A stretch of DNA of 10,674 bases from JAGXLC01 sp964472385 (GCA_964472385.1 CAYYLT010000111.1:1-10674), one strand, 5' to 3'. Counted from the stretch's first letter, positions 1 through 6,325 are shown. The notes: generated by a model not told the origin, from the sequence alone. Translations and numbers: made by a program.

Positions 1-168
1 AATATCCAGGAAAATCAGATCGATATCTTCTTCACTGACATTAATGGTATTGATCGCCTCAATAGCATCATGGAAAGTATGTTTCAACTCCAAAAATTCG
101 GTTCTTTTCACAAACTCCTCCACAACTCTCAGGGAAAGTTGATCATCATCAATTATTATACAATTCAT
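1..168 (-). CDS. Response regulator, N-terminal part (LytTR-type likely), cut by window edge
   Basis: Translation of the minus strand from an ATG at 166-168 gives 56 codons that stay open to the window edge. It begins MNCIIIDDDQLSL and ends DLIFLDI. This is the start of a CheY-like receiver domain: a hydrophobic first strand followed by the acidic cluster D7-D8-D9 that binds Mg2+, and the phospho-acceptor aspartate at D55 at the end of the third strand. The protein would be a cytoplasmic two-component regulator phosphorylated by a sensor kinase. The opening residues resemble LytTR-type regulators common in Bacteroidota, but the output domain lies outside the window, so that subtype is an inference. 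It lies 65 bases downstream of trmH on the same strand and might be read with it; no clear terminator separates them. Confidence 0.85.
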   Translation of the reverse strand, partial: MNCIIIDDDQLSLRVVEEFVKRTEFLELKHTFHDAIEAINTINVSEEDIDLIFLDI

Positions 169-233
169 AGTACGTTGGTTTTTTCGAACTTTTAAAAATA
201 ATATTTTTTATTAATCTCTACGAAAATAATTGA

Positions 234-914
234 CTAGGGGTTTTGAGAATTAGATAAAAAATTTTCTACCAGGAGATCAGCATGTTTTATCGAATTTTTT
301 AACCATTGAAGTTTGATATCCCATCTTTGAGCTTGATGAAGCTTCCAGTCGACTGAGGAATGACGCAGATTCAGGGTCAGCTGATAGAGAATAACCGCCG
401 CGGAAACCGATATATTAAAACTCTCTGTAAATCCATAATTGGGTATTCTGAGGTATTCGTCAGCAATTTGGAGTGCATGCTGAGTAAGCCCCCGCATTTC
501 TGTTCCAAAAAGCAAGGCAACCTTACCCTTCTCGATATTGAAATCAGGAAGTTCTACCCCATGTTTATGGGGTGTTGTGGCTACGATGCGATAACCTTCG
601 GCTTTAAGCGATTCAACGGCTGCTGTTGTATTGTCTTTTTCCCGGTTATATCGACTTAATGTCAACCATTTAGAAGCTCCTAAGGTTACATCGGGATTGA
701 TACGGTATTCATTTTCATTTTCAATAATATGGGCATTCTGAATTCCGAAACAATCCATTGACCTTAAGACAGCACTGGCATTTTGGGGCTGGTAAATATC
801 TTCAAGTACAACGCATATATATTGTGTTCGCCGGTCCAGCACACGCTCAAACAATTGATTTCTTGCCTCAGTTACATATTGCTCCAAATATTGAACCAGC
901 GCTTTGTTATCCAT
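234..914 (-). CDS. trmH: TrmH-family tRNA (guanosine-2'-O)-methyltransferase
   Basis: This is a SPOUT-class methyltransferase that most likely uses S-adenosylmethionine to methylate the ribose of a tRNA guanosine (Gm18 in characterised TrmH). With a start at 914 it is 226 aa, close to the 229 aa of E. coli TrmH. SpoU motif 1 is N45-ASAVL-R51, with R51 in the place of the catalytic arginine. Motif 2 is LLFGTEMRGL at 134-143. Motif 3 is around IPNYGFTESFNISVS at 157-171 and forms the knotted cofactor site. A helical C-terminal extension (about 188-222) fits the TrmH subgroup. An in-frame ATG at 974 would add 20 residues, but those codons lie on a terminator-like hairpin behind hup and do not resemble the family, while MDNKALVQYL matches the usual N-terminus. 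The exact target nucleotide cannot be proven from sequence, since the related TrmL and RlmB share these motifs. Confidence 0.9.
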   Translation of the reverse strand: MDNKALVQYLEQYVTEARNQLFERVLDRRTQYICVVLEDIYQPQNASAVLRSMDCFGIQNAHIIENENEYRINPDVTLGASKWLTLSRYNREKDNTTAAVESLKAEGYRIVATTPHKHGVELPDFNIEKGKVALLFGTEMRGLTQHALQIADEYLRIPNYGFTESFNISVSAAVILYQLTLNLRHSSVDWKLHQAQRWDIKLQWLKNSIKHADLLVENFLSNSQNP

Positions 915-931
915 AACCAAGAACTTACTGG

Positions 932-966
932 AAAAAAGAAAAGGGTGCACATGTTGTACCCCCTTT
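932..966 (-). terminator. Terminator-like hairpin between hup and trmH
   Basis: Read on the minus strand, AAAGGG (966-961) pairs with CCCTTT (945-940) around an inner U-A pair, with a two-G bulge and a short CA/TG continuation, and is followed by a T-rich run TTTTCTTTTTT (942-932). It starts 30 bases after the hup stop codon, as expected for an intrinsic terminator of hup. The bulge and a mismatch make the stem imperfect. trmH starts only 17 bases beyond it, so trmH would need read-through or a promoter upstream of the hairpin. Confidence 0.5.
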
Positions 967-995
967 CCTTTCATTTAGCATAATACGTTCAATAC

Positions 996-1268
996 CTACT
1001 GCACTGAATCAGAAAGGTCAGATCCAGCTTTGAATTTAACGACATTCTTCGCTTTGATGGTAATCGGTTTACCAGTTTGTGGATTTCTTCCAGTCCTTTG
1101 ACTTCTTCTGGCGACTGAGAAGGAACCAAATCCAACTAAAGCTACTCTTTCACCTTTCTTAAGCGATTTAGTAGTTGCATTTACGAAAGCATCCAATGCT
1201 TTCTTTGCATCGGCCTTTGTCAAGTTGGCCTCTTTTGCAATCGAATCAATCAATTCTGCTTTGTTCAT
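996..1268 (-). CDS. hup: HU family DNA-binding protein
   Basis: This is a 90-aa histone-like HU protein, exactly the usual HU length, which as a dimer bends and compacts DNA in the nucleoid without strong sequence preference. The N-terminal helical part (MNKAELIDSIAKEANLTKAD, then KKALDAF) forms the dimer interface. The HU/IHF signature runs from GFGSFSVARRSQRTGRNPQ (residues 46-64) into TGKPI, and contains the beta-arm with the conserved RNPQTG tip (61-66) whose proline intercalates into DNA. The C-terminal VVKFKAGSDL is also typical. The protein is of the plain HU type and lacks the long tails of some Bacteroidota HU-like proteins. It is the first gene of a minus-strand group (hup, trmH, response regulator), behind a 455-base gap with several inverted repeats that may carry its control region. 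Confidence 0.96.
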   Translation of the reverse strand: MNKAELIDSIAKEANLTKADAKKALDAFVNATTKSLKKGERVALVGFGSFSVARRSQRTGRNPQTGKPITIKAKNVVKFKAGSDLSDSVQ

Positions 1269-1343
1269 AATTAACCGTTTTTAGGGTTAGTAATTAATAT
1301 TCATAATAAAAATAGCATGTCTTGCGACTTTTCGTAAAGTAGC

Positions 1344-1379
1344 ATTCATAAATCTCCATCAGACGACCAATTTATGAAT
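1344..1379. repeat. 10-bp perfect inverted repeat upstream of hup
   Basis: ATTCATAAAT (1344-1353) and ATTTATGAAT (1370-1379) are perfect reverse complements separated by 16 bases. The repeat lies 76-111 bases upstream of the hup start codon and overlaps the candidate hup -7 element. It may be an operator for a dimeric regulator or a leader hairpin; no binding protein can be named from the sequence. Confidence 0.6.
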
Positions 1380-1399
1380 TTATAGGATAAATATGCAAA
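1367..1399 (-). promoter_or_regulatory. Candidate hup promoter (Bacteroidota type)
   Basis: On the minus strand TTTG (1399-1396) is followed after 21 bases by TAAATTGG (1374-1367), one mismatch from the Bacteroidota -7 consensus TAnnTTTG. Transcription would begin near 1360, leaving a leader of about 90 bases. The region is very AT-rich, including an 18-bp palindrome of seven T then seven A (1398-1415), so chance matches are possible. Confidence 0.3.
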
Positions 1400-1415
1400 T
1401 TTTTTTAAAAAAATT
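1398..1415. repeat. T7-A7 palindrome upstream of hup
   Basis: AATTTTTTTAAAAAAATT is an 18-bp perfect palindrome. The T-tract/A-tract block sits at and just above the candidate hup -33 element (TTTG at 1396-1399). Such tracts are intrinsically stiff or curved and can act as an upstream promoter element, but no function is shown here. Confidence 0.45.
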
Positions 1416-1508
1416 CAAAGGAAAATGATAAAAAAAAACTCATTTTTAGCGGATTAAACGGAAACGAACGCTACAACACACTATTAATCTGAGGTTTAAC
1501 GGAAAGGC

Positions 1509-1591
1509 TTGATATATCAATTTTCAATAATTTTTTTTCAACAATTCCTTTTGAAATTGTTGAAAACCCAATCACTTGAAAAATTTTTCAA
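1509..1591. repeat. Cluster of three palindromes with repeated TTTTCAAYA motif
   Basis: Three symmetric elements lie in 83 bases of non-coding DNA: TTGATATATCAA (1509-1520), an inverted repeat with 12-bp perfect arms TTTTCAACAATT / AATTGTTGAAAA (1535-1546 and 1555-1566, 8-base spacer), and the 16-bp perfect palindrome TTGAAAAATTTTTCAA (1576-1591). The motif TTTTCAA followed by TA or CA occurs directly at 1521, 1535 and 1585 and inverted at 1566-1558. Neither strand has a U-tract on the 3' side of the large hairpin, so it is not a normal terminator. It lies about 130 bases past the RluA-type gene and 240-320 bases above hup. Confidence 0.6.
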
Positions 1592-1680
1592 TATAACCAA
1601 CACCCTAATCCAGTCAAATGTCGCGATATGACAGAGATAGAAAGGATATACAGCAAAATTTTTGAGAAGATACATGACAG

Positions 1681-1702
1681 AATTGCCAATTGGCGGGCAA
1701 TT
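1681..1702. repeat. Small hairpin behind the RluA-type gene
   Basis: AATTGCC (1681-1687) and GGCAATT (1696-1702) form a perfect 7-bp inverted repeat with an 8-base loop, 22 bases past the stop codon at 1724. It could end or stabilise the panB-rluA transcript, but there is no T-run after it on the minus strand, so an intrinsic terminator is not supported. Confidence 0.4.
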
Positions 1703-1723
1703 TAGCTTAAAATGACATACAGG

Positions 1724-2410
1724 TTAACAGGAATATTTTACTTTTTGCAGAAAAAAATCCCATAAATTATCCTTCGGAGGATCTGCCTGGATGTGAATCA
1801 ATGTATCTTTGACCGGATGAATAAAACTTAACTTCCTGCTATGCAATGAAATACCCCCGTCCGGGTTGCTTCGGGAAAAACCATATTTAAGATCACCTTT
1901 AATTGGGGAACCAATTGCAGAAAGCTGACTTCTGATTTGATGATGGCGTCCTGACAAAAGACGTATCTCCAGCAAATGATATCTATCAGAAGAAACCAGT
2001 ATATTATAGGTCAGCATAGCTTCTTTGGTATGTTTTCCGGGTTTATCAAAAGAAAAGGATTTATTCTTTTTGGAATCTCTTATCAAGTAATGTTTCAAAA
2101 AGCCATGGGGTAATTCCGGAGCATTTCTCACTACTGCCCAGTAAATTTTTTCGGGTTGCTTTTCCTTGAATAGCTTATTCATTCGGGATAAAGCTTTGCT
2201 GGTTTTGGTGAAAAGCACCACGCCGCTCACGGGTCTGTCGATGCGATGGGTAACCCCCAGATATACATTTCCGGGTTTATGGTATTGCTGTTTCAGATAT
2301 TGTTTGATTGTTTGATCCAGGGAAATATCGCCGGTACGGTCTCCCTGGACAAGTTCATTGTTTTGTTTGTTGATGGCAATAAAATGATTATCCTCATACA
2401 GGATTTCCAT
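1724..2410 (-). CDS. RluA-family RNA pseudouridine synthase
   Basis: A 228-aa single-domain enzyme that isomerises uridine to pseudouridine in rRNA or tRNA. The family active-site motif HRIDRPVSGVVLFTKT is at residues 55-70, with catalytic aspartate D58 and the stabilising arginines R56 and R59. Further family blocks are YEDNHFIAINK at 5-15 (the first strand of the catalytic domain), the RLLSGRHHQIRSQLS segment near 153-167, and SPIKGDLKYG just after, followed by LHSRKLSFIHP. There is no N-terminal S4 RNA-binding domain, unlike RluC and RluD, so it is of the short RluA/TruC type. The target uridine cannot be inferred. It starts 12 bases after the panB stop codon, which suggests cotranscription with panB; the functional link is not obvious. 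No Shine-Dalgarno sequence precedes the ATG, as is usual in Bacteroidota. Confidence 0.93.
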   Translation of the reverse strand: MEILYEDNHFIAINKQNNELVQGDRTGDISLDQTIKQYLKQQYHKPGNVYLGVTHRIDRPVSGVVLFTKTSKALSRMNKLFKEKQPEKIYWAVVRNAPELPHGFLKHYLIRDSKKNKSFSFDKPGKHTKEAMLTYNILVSSDRYHLLEIRLLSGRHHQIRSQLSAIGSPIKGDLKYGFSRSNPDGGISLHSRKLSFIHPVKDTLIHIQADPPKDNLWDFFLQKVKYSC

Positions 2411-2422
2411 GAAAAAGGAGTT

Positions 2423-3238
2423 TTAGTATTGTTCGTTCTCGCCGGGAAAATTTTTGTCTTTAACATCCCTGATATATGTCCGCACAGAACCCAGTATTTC
2501 CTGGTATAAGTTGTGATACCGCCTCAGGAACCGGGGAGAAAAATCCTGAATGATACCCAGCATATCGTGCAGCACCAGCACCTGTCCATCTACACCGCTA
2601 CCCGCCCCTATTCCTATGACAGGTATAGTCAATTCTTCAGCGACTTTTGTTGCAAGTTTGGCAGGAACTTTTTCCAAAACGACAGCAAAACATCCCGCAT
2701 TTTCCAATATATGTGCGTCTGCAAGTAGTCTTTTGGCTTCATCCTCTTCTTTAGCCCTAACCACATAAGTCCCGAATTTATGGATGGATTGCGGGGTTAA
2801 TCCCAAATGCCCCATTACAGGTATACCGGAAGTTAGGATTCTTTTAACAGATTCTTCTATTTCATGCCCTCCTTCCATTTTGACAGCATGCCCGCCTGTT
2901 TCTTTCATAATCCGTATGGCTGACATCAGTGCTTCTTTCGAATTGCCCTGATATGTGCCAAAAGGGAGATCAACAACTACAAATGCCCGCTTTACCGCCC
3001 TTACTACCGATTTGGCATGGTATATCATCTCATCCATGGTGATGGGAAGGGTAGTTTCATTCCCTGCCATAACATTGGAGGCGGAATCCCCCACCAGGAT
3101 CACATCAATTTCCGCCTTATCCAAAATTCTTGCCATTGAATAATCATAAGCTGTCAACATGGATATCTTTTCCTTCCTGTGTTTCATCTCATGCAATACA
3201 TGGGTGGTTACCTTTTTTACCGCTCTGGTTGATGCCAT
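2423..3238 (-). CDS. panB: 3-methyl-2-oxobutanoate hydroxymethyltransferase (ketopantoate hydroxymethyltransferase)
   Basis: The enzyme transfers a hydroxymethyl group from 5,10-methylenetetrahydrofolate to 2-oxoisovalerate, making ketopantoate, the first committed step to pantothenate and coenzyme A in the cytoplasm. At 271 aa it has the usual length and (beta/alpha)8-barrel motifs: MLTAYDYSMA at 27-36, ILVGDSASNVMAGN at 47-60 and VVVDLPFGTYQ at 87-97. The predicted metal ligands are D51, D90 and E122 (in KMEGG), and the predicted catalytic acid is E189 (in VVLEKVP), placed by analogy with E. coli PanB. GHLGLTPQS (143-151) and IGIGAGSGVDGQVLV (near 207-221) complete the family pattern. The gene is divergent from dnaK and followed closely by the RluA-type gene. 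No panC or panD is adjacent. Residues 1-20 are a slightly long N-terminus, but MASTR is the only sensible start after the promoter region. Confidence 0.97.
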   Translation of the reverse strand: MASTRAVKKVTTHVLHEMKHRKEKISMLTAYDYSMARILDKAEIDVILVGDSASNVMAGNETTLPITMDEMIYHAKSVVRAVKRAFVVVDLPFGTYQGNSKEALMSAIRIMKETGGHAVKMEGGHEIEESVKRILTSGIPVMGHLGLTPQSIHKFGTYVVRAKEEDEAKRLLADAHILENAGCFAVVLEKVPAKLATKVAEELTIPVIGIGAGSGVDGQVLVLHDMLGIIQDFSPRFLRRYHNLYQEILGSVRTYIRDVKDKNFPGENEQY

Positions 3239-3270
3239 AAAACTTGAAATTTGACATGGTTATGCAATGA

Positions 3271-3278
3271 CAAATCTA
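3271..3278 (-). promoter_or_regulatory. Candidate panB -7 promoter element
   Basis: Minus-strand TAGATTTG matches the Bacteroidota -7 consensus TAnnTTTG exactly, 32 bases above the panB ATG, giving a leader of roughly 25 bases. The -33 side is weak: the best candidate is TTTA at 3305-3302, 23 bases away. It would drive panB and the following pseudouridine synthase gene. Confidence 0.45.
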
Positions 3279-3321
3279 TAAATAAAACCAATTGAATAGA
3301 ATAAAATTTCAAATTAACCCA

Positions 3322-3334
3322 TGACAGTTTGTCA
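3322..3334. repeat. Small inverted repeat in the panB-dnaK divergent region
   Basis: TGACA-GTT-TGTCA is a perfect 5-bp-arm inverted repeat with a 3-base centre, midway between the two divergent genes. The geometry is that of a regulator half-site pair, but the arms are short and chance is possible. It is not a CIRCE element, which would have longer arms and a 9-base spacer. Confidence 0.35.
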
Positions 3335-3407
3335 CCGAACCAGGAATATTAATATAAGCCATTCGGCGTCAATAAATTCATTGATAATTTCAAGCAATAT
3401 ATAAATA

Positions 3408-3422
3408 TGGCACAATGATTGA
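3408..3422 (+). promoter_or_regulatory. Candidate sigma-54 (RpoN) -24/-12 promoter for dnaK
   Basis: TGGCAC (3408-3413), five bases, then TTGA (3419-3422) matches the sigma-54 consensus TGGCAC-N5-TTGC except for the last base. The GG and the second G dinucleotide are 10 bases apart, which is the required spacing. Transcription would begin about 12 bases on, near 3434, leaving a leader of about 39 bases before the dnaK ATG. No TAnnTTTG element is visible for dnaK in the same gap. The A in place of the highly conserved C is the main weakness. Confidence 0.4.
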
Positions 3423-3472
3423 TTAACAATGAAGTGGAAAATAAAAAGTTGAATTAAAAACATATAGAAAAA

Positions 3473-5395
3473 ATGGGTAAAATTATAGGCATCGATTTAG
3501 GAACAACCAATTCATGTGTTGCTGTAATGGAGGGCAATGAGCCGGTTGTTATTCCAAATAGCGAGGGAAAAAGAACCACACCCTCAATGGTTGCTTTTGT
3601 TGAAAATGGTGAACGAAAGATAGGAGATCCGGCTAAACGTCAAGCGATAACAAATTCACAACATACCATTTCCTCTATTAAGAGGTTTATGGGGAACAGC
3701 TATAACGAAATGCAGAAGGAAATTGGGCGGGTTTCCTATGAGGTTGCGAAGGGGGATAACAACATGCCCCGGATCAAAGTTGAGGACAGAAAATATACTC
3801 CGCAGGAATTATCTGCTATGGTACTTCAGAAAATGAAGAAAACGGCAGAAGATTATCTGGGCCAGGAGGTGACAGAAGCCGTGATTACTGTTCCCGCTTA
3901 TTTTAATGACTCCCAGAGACAAGCAACCAAAGAAGCCGGTGAAATTTCAGGACTTAAAGTAAAACGTATCATTAACGAGCCAACAGCCGCTTCTTTGGCA
4001 TACGGCCTCGACAAACAGAATAAAGACATACGGGTGGCTGTATTTGATTTGGGTGGAGGTACATTTGACATATCCATCCTTGAAATGGGAGAAGGTGTTT
4101 TCGAAGTTAAATCGACCAGTGGCGACACCCATCTGGGTGGTGATGATTTCGACCAGGTTGTCATCGATTGGCTTGCTGAAGAATTTAAAAAGGATGAGGG
4201 TGTTGACCTGAAGAAAGATCCTATGGCCGTTCAACGATTGAAAGAAGCAGCTGAAAAAGCAAAAATCGAACTGTCAAGTGCCACCAACACAGAGATCAAT
4301 CTGCCCTACATTATGCCGGTAGATGGTGTGCCCAAACACCTGGTGAAAAAGCTTTCCAGATCCAAGTTCGAACAGCTGGTAGATCACCTGGTACAGCAAA
4401 CCGTAGAACCTTGTAAAAAAGCCATAAAAGATGCAGGCTATCAGGCCAACGACATCAACGAAGTAATTCTGGTGGGTGGATCAACCCGTATACCCGCCAT
4501 CCAACAAACTGTAGAAAATATTTTCGGTAAAAAACCCTCAAAAGGTGTAAATCCGGATGAAGTAGTAGCTATTGGAGCCGCCATCCAAGGTGGTGTATTG
4601 GGAGGCGATGTCAAAGATGTATTGCTGCTTGATGTAACTCCACTATCTTTGGGTATCGAAACAATGGGTGGCGTTTTCACCAAATTGATAGAGGCCAATA
4701 CCACAATTCCCACAAGAAAATCCGAAGTCTTTACAACGGCAGTAGACAATCAGTCATCAGTGGAAATCCATGTGTTGCAAGGTGAAAGACCTATGGCTAA
4801 AGACAATAAGTCAATCGGAAGATTCCACCTCGACGGTATACCCCCTGCACCAAGAGGGGTACCCCAGATTGAAGTGACTTTCGATATTGATGCCAACGGA
4901 ATATTGAATGTTTCCGCCAAAGACAAATCCACAGGAAAAGAACAAAGCATCCGGATTGAGGCTTCTTCAGGATTAAATGACCAGGAAATAGAAAAAATGA
5001 AAGAAGAAGCCAAACAACACGAAGAAGAAGATAAAAACCGAAAAGAACAGGCTGAAAAGCTTAATAAAGCAGATAGCTTGATTTTTCAAACTGAAAAACA
5101 GTTGAATGAATTCGGAGATAAAATTTCAGATGACAAGAAACAACCCATTCAGGATGCACTCGAAAAATTGAAGGAAGCACATAAAAATGAAAAATATGAT
5201 GAGCTGGACCAAAGGATTGAAGATCTGAATAACGCCTGGCAAGCTGCTTCTCAGGAAATGTATAACGCGCAGCAACAAGGTTCCGGCAGTCAGCAAGATT
5301 CCGGTGGCCAGGAATCATCCGGGCAACAACAATCATCTGGAAAAAATAACGATGACGGTGAAGTAACCGATGTGGATTTTGAAGAAGTCAAATAG
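3473..5395 (+). CDS. dnaK: Chaperone protein DnaK (Hsp70)
   Basis: An ATP-driven chaperone that binds exposed hydrophobic stretches of unfolded proteins, working with DnaJ and GrpE in the cytoplasm. The 640 aa are full length. The nucleotide-binding domain (about 1-380) has phosphate loop 1 GIDLGTTNSCVAV (6-18), K70 in SSIKRFMG, E169 in NEPTAASLAYG, T197 in FDLGGGTFDIS, and LVGGSTRIP (333-341). The conserved linker DVLLLD (382-387) leads to the substrate-binding domain starting VTPLSLGIETMGG. A helical lid rich in K and E follows (about 505-605), then a disordered Q/S/G-rich tail and the canonical end EVTDVDFEEVK. It is monocistronic: divergent from panB and closed by a strong terminator, without grpE or dnaJ beside it. 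The start follows an A-rich leader without a Shine-Dalgarno sequence. Confidence 0.99.
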   Translation: MGKIIGIDLGTTNSCVAVMEGNEPVVIPNSEGKRTTPSMVAFVENGERKIGDPAKRQAITNSQHTISSIKRFMGNSYNEMQKEIGRVSYEVAKGDNNMPRIKVEDRKYTPQELSAMVLQKMKKTAEDYLGQEVTEAVITVPAYFNDSQRQATKEAGEISGLKVKRIINEPTAASLAYGLDKQNKDIRVAVFDLGGGTFDISILEMGEGVFEVKSTSGDTHLGGDDFDQVVIDWLAEEFKKDEGVDLKKDPMAVQRLKEAAEKAKIELSSATNTEINLPYIMPVDGVPKHLVKKLSRSKFEQLVDHLVQQTVEPCKKAIKDAGYQANDINEVILVGGSTRIPAIQQTVENIFGKKPSKGVNPDEVVAIGAAIQGGVLGGDVKDVLLLDVTPLSLGIETMGGVFTKLIEANTTIPTRKSEVFTTAVDNQSSVEIHVLQGERPMAKDNKSIGRFHLDGIPPAPRGVPQIEVTFDIDANGILNVSAKDKSTGKEQSIRIEASSGLNDQEIEKMKEEAKQHEEEDKNRKEQAEKLNKADSLIFQTEKQLNEFGDKISDDKKQPIQDALEKLKEAHKNEKYDELDQRIEDLNNAWQAASQEMYNAQQQGSGSQQDSGGQESSGQQQSSGKNNDDGEVTDVDFEEVK

Positions 5396-5416
5396 TTACC
5401 CGAAGTTTAAATTTTT

Positions 5417-5451
5417 AAAAAAAGGCTGCCTATTGCAAGGCAGCCTTTTTT
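5417..5451 (+). terminator. Intrinsic terminator of dnaK
   Basis: GGCTGCCT (5424-5431), a 6-base loop and AGGCAGCC (5438-5445) form a perfect 8-bp GC-rich stem, preceded by seven A and followed by six T. The A/T flanks extend the stem and make it potentially active in both directions. It begins 22 bases after the dnaK stop codon. Confidence 0.93.
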
Positions 5452-5488
5452 AATTATCCCAAATGACAGAAAATTTATATTTGTTTTA

Positions 5489-5496
5489 TAAATTTG
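5489..5496 (+). promoter_or_regulatory. Candidate -7 promoter element of the MORN-mnmA-S8-xseA group
   Basis: TAAATTTG is an exact TAnnTTTG match placed 25 bases before the ATG at 5522 and just after the dnaK terminator, where the promoter of the next transcription unit is expected. No TTTG is present at the usual -33 distance, so it may be weak or a chance match in AT-rich DNA. Confidence 0.4.
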
Positions 5497-5521
5497 TATT
5501 TGAAACAGCAACCTTCAAATT

Positions 5522-6310
5522 ATGCTCAACATTATCAAATTAACCTTTCTGCTTCTTTGCTTCAGTATAAGCGCAATTTCACAAAATGATCCCAATATCA
5601 ATCAATTGGATCAAGAGGGTCAAAAACATGGTATCTGGATTAACAAATATCCCAATGGCAATATCCGGTATAAAGGAACATTTAAGCACGGCACACCGGT
5701 TGACACATTTAAACGATACCATCCAAACGGCAATTTAATGGCTATTATGGACTACAGCAGGGATGGAAAAGTCTATGCTACCCTTTACAATGAGAAAGGT
5801 GAAAAAAGGGCCCGGGGTACCTATGTTGATAAAAAAAAGGATAGTACCTGGGTGTTTTTTGATGATCAGGGAAACCTGATACTCCAGGAACATTACAAAA
5901 TAGGAAAGCGCAAGGGCAAATCGGTGAAGTTTTTTCCCAATGGAGATACCTCCCAGATCATTGCATACCGGCAAGGCAAAAAAAATGGCATTTTTAAACA
6001 ATTTTTTCCCAATGGCAGACTGAAACTGCTGGCCCAATACAAGAACGGAGAACTGGATGGCTATATAACTTTTTTCTCTCCAAATGGTTATAAAGCAATC
6101 GAAGGCCTATACAGGGATAATTTAAGAGAAGGAAAATGGGTCTATTACAAGGATTCCAGTACCGATACCTCCAAAATAATCCAATATGAGGGAGGTGTGC
6201 CGCTAAATAAAGATTCACTGGAATTAGAGGAATCTAAAGAAATCATAAGACTGGAAAACAATCAGGGTAAGTATGGTGATCCGCGACAAGAGCTCATGCC
6301 ATCATACTGA
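5522..6310 (+). CDS. Exported MORN-variant (YwqK-like) repeat protein
   Basis: A 262-aa protein with an N-terminal signal peptide (hydrophobic core about 3-18, likely cut near residue 21) and then a tandem repeat array. Each unit has the form Y/F-x-PNG-x-hydrophobic...Y-x-x-G-x-x-x-G-hydrophobic-W/F, as in the MORN-variant family often labelled YwqK-like antitoxin. The turn glycine recurs at residues 46, 70, 93, 117, 141, 165 and 189, an almost perfect 24-residue period over seven units, with an eighth worn unit after 205. The array should fold into a long flat beta-sheet. The C-terminal 35 residues are charged and unrepeated. There is no lipobox cysteine, so I expect a periplasmic or surface location. 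The molecular role is unknown; despite the database label, no toxin gene is adjacent. The gene ends 15 bases before mnmA and probably opens the operon. Confidence 0.85.
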   Translation: MLNIIKLTFLLLCFSISAISQNDPNINQLDQEGQKHGIWINKYPNGNIRYKGTFKHGTPVDTFKRYHPNGNLMAIMDYSRDGKVYATLYNEKGEKRARGTYVDKKKDSTWVFFDDQGNLILQEHYKIGKRKGKSVKFFPNGDTSQIIAYRQGKKNGIFKQFFPNGRLKLLAQYKNGELDGYITFFSPNGYKAIEGLYRDNLREGKWVYYKDSSTDTSKIIQYEGGVPLNKDSLELEESKEIIRLENNQGKYGDPRQELMPSY

Positions 6311-6325
6311 AATCAGAACAACCAA

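Larger units (their letters stand above)
1269..1723. other. 455-base intergenic region between rluA-type gene and hup
   Basis: I see no supported gene here in any frame, and no tRNA-like or other recognisable RNA. The content is strongly AT-rich. It holds the candidate hup promoter and its inverted repeat (1344-1399), the T7-A7 palindrome, the palindrome cluster at 1509-1591, and a small hairpin just behind the upstream gene (1681-1702). The stretches 1420-1508 and 1592-1680 show nothing I can name. Confidence 0.6.

Noticed and set aside
194..208. AAAAAT-AAT-ATTTTT inverted repeat between trmH and the response regulator, considered as a terminator.
   Set aside because: The stem is only six A-T pairs without any G-C, which is expected by chance in such AT-rich DNA and would be too weak to end transcription.
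360..659. Plus-strand frame of 99 aa inside trmH, with further antisense frames inside hup-side sequence, panB, dnaK and xseA.
   Set aside because: They lie entirely opposite or out of frame within well-supported conserved genes, and their translations show no domain or coherent composition.
1535..1566. The 12-bp inverted repeat read as a Rho-independent terminator of the panB-rluA transcript.
   Set aside because: The eight-T run is on the wrong side for plus-strand transcription, and on the minus strand the hairpin is followed by A, not T.
1269..1723. A small RNA gene, CRISPR array or replication origin in the large intergenic region.
   Set aside because: The repeats are short, unevenly spaced and palindromic instead of regular direct repeats; no DnaA-box sequence TTATCCACA is seen; and no clear promoter-terminator pair frames an RNA.
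3239..3472. CIRCE operator (HrcA) ahead of dnaK.
   Set aside because: No TTAGCACTC-N9-GAGTGCTAA-like sequence is present in the whole divergent region.
5522..6310. Toxin-antitoxin module based on the YwqK-like label.
   Set aside because: There is a signal peptide, no adjacent small toxin gene, and the next gene is a housekeeping tRNA thiolase.
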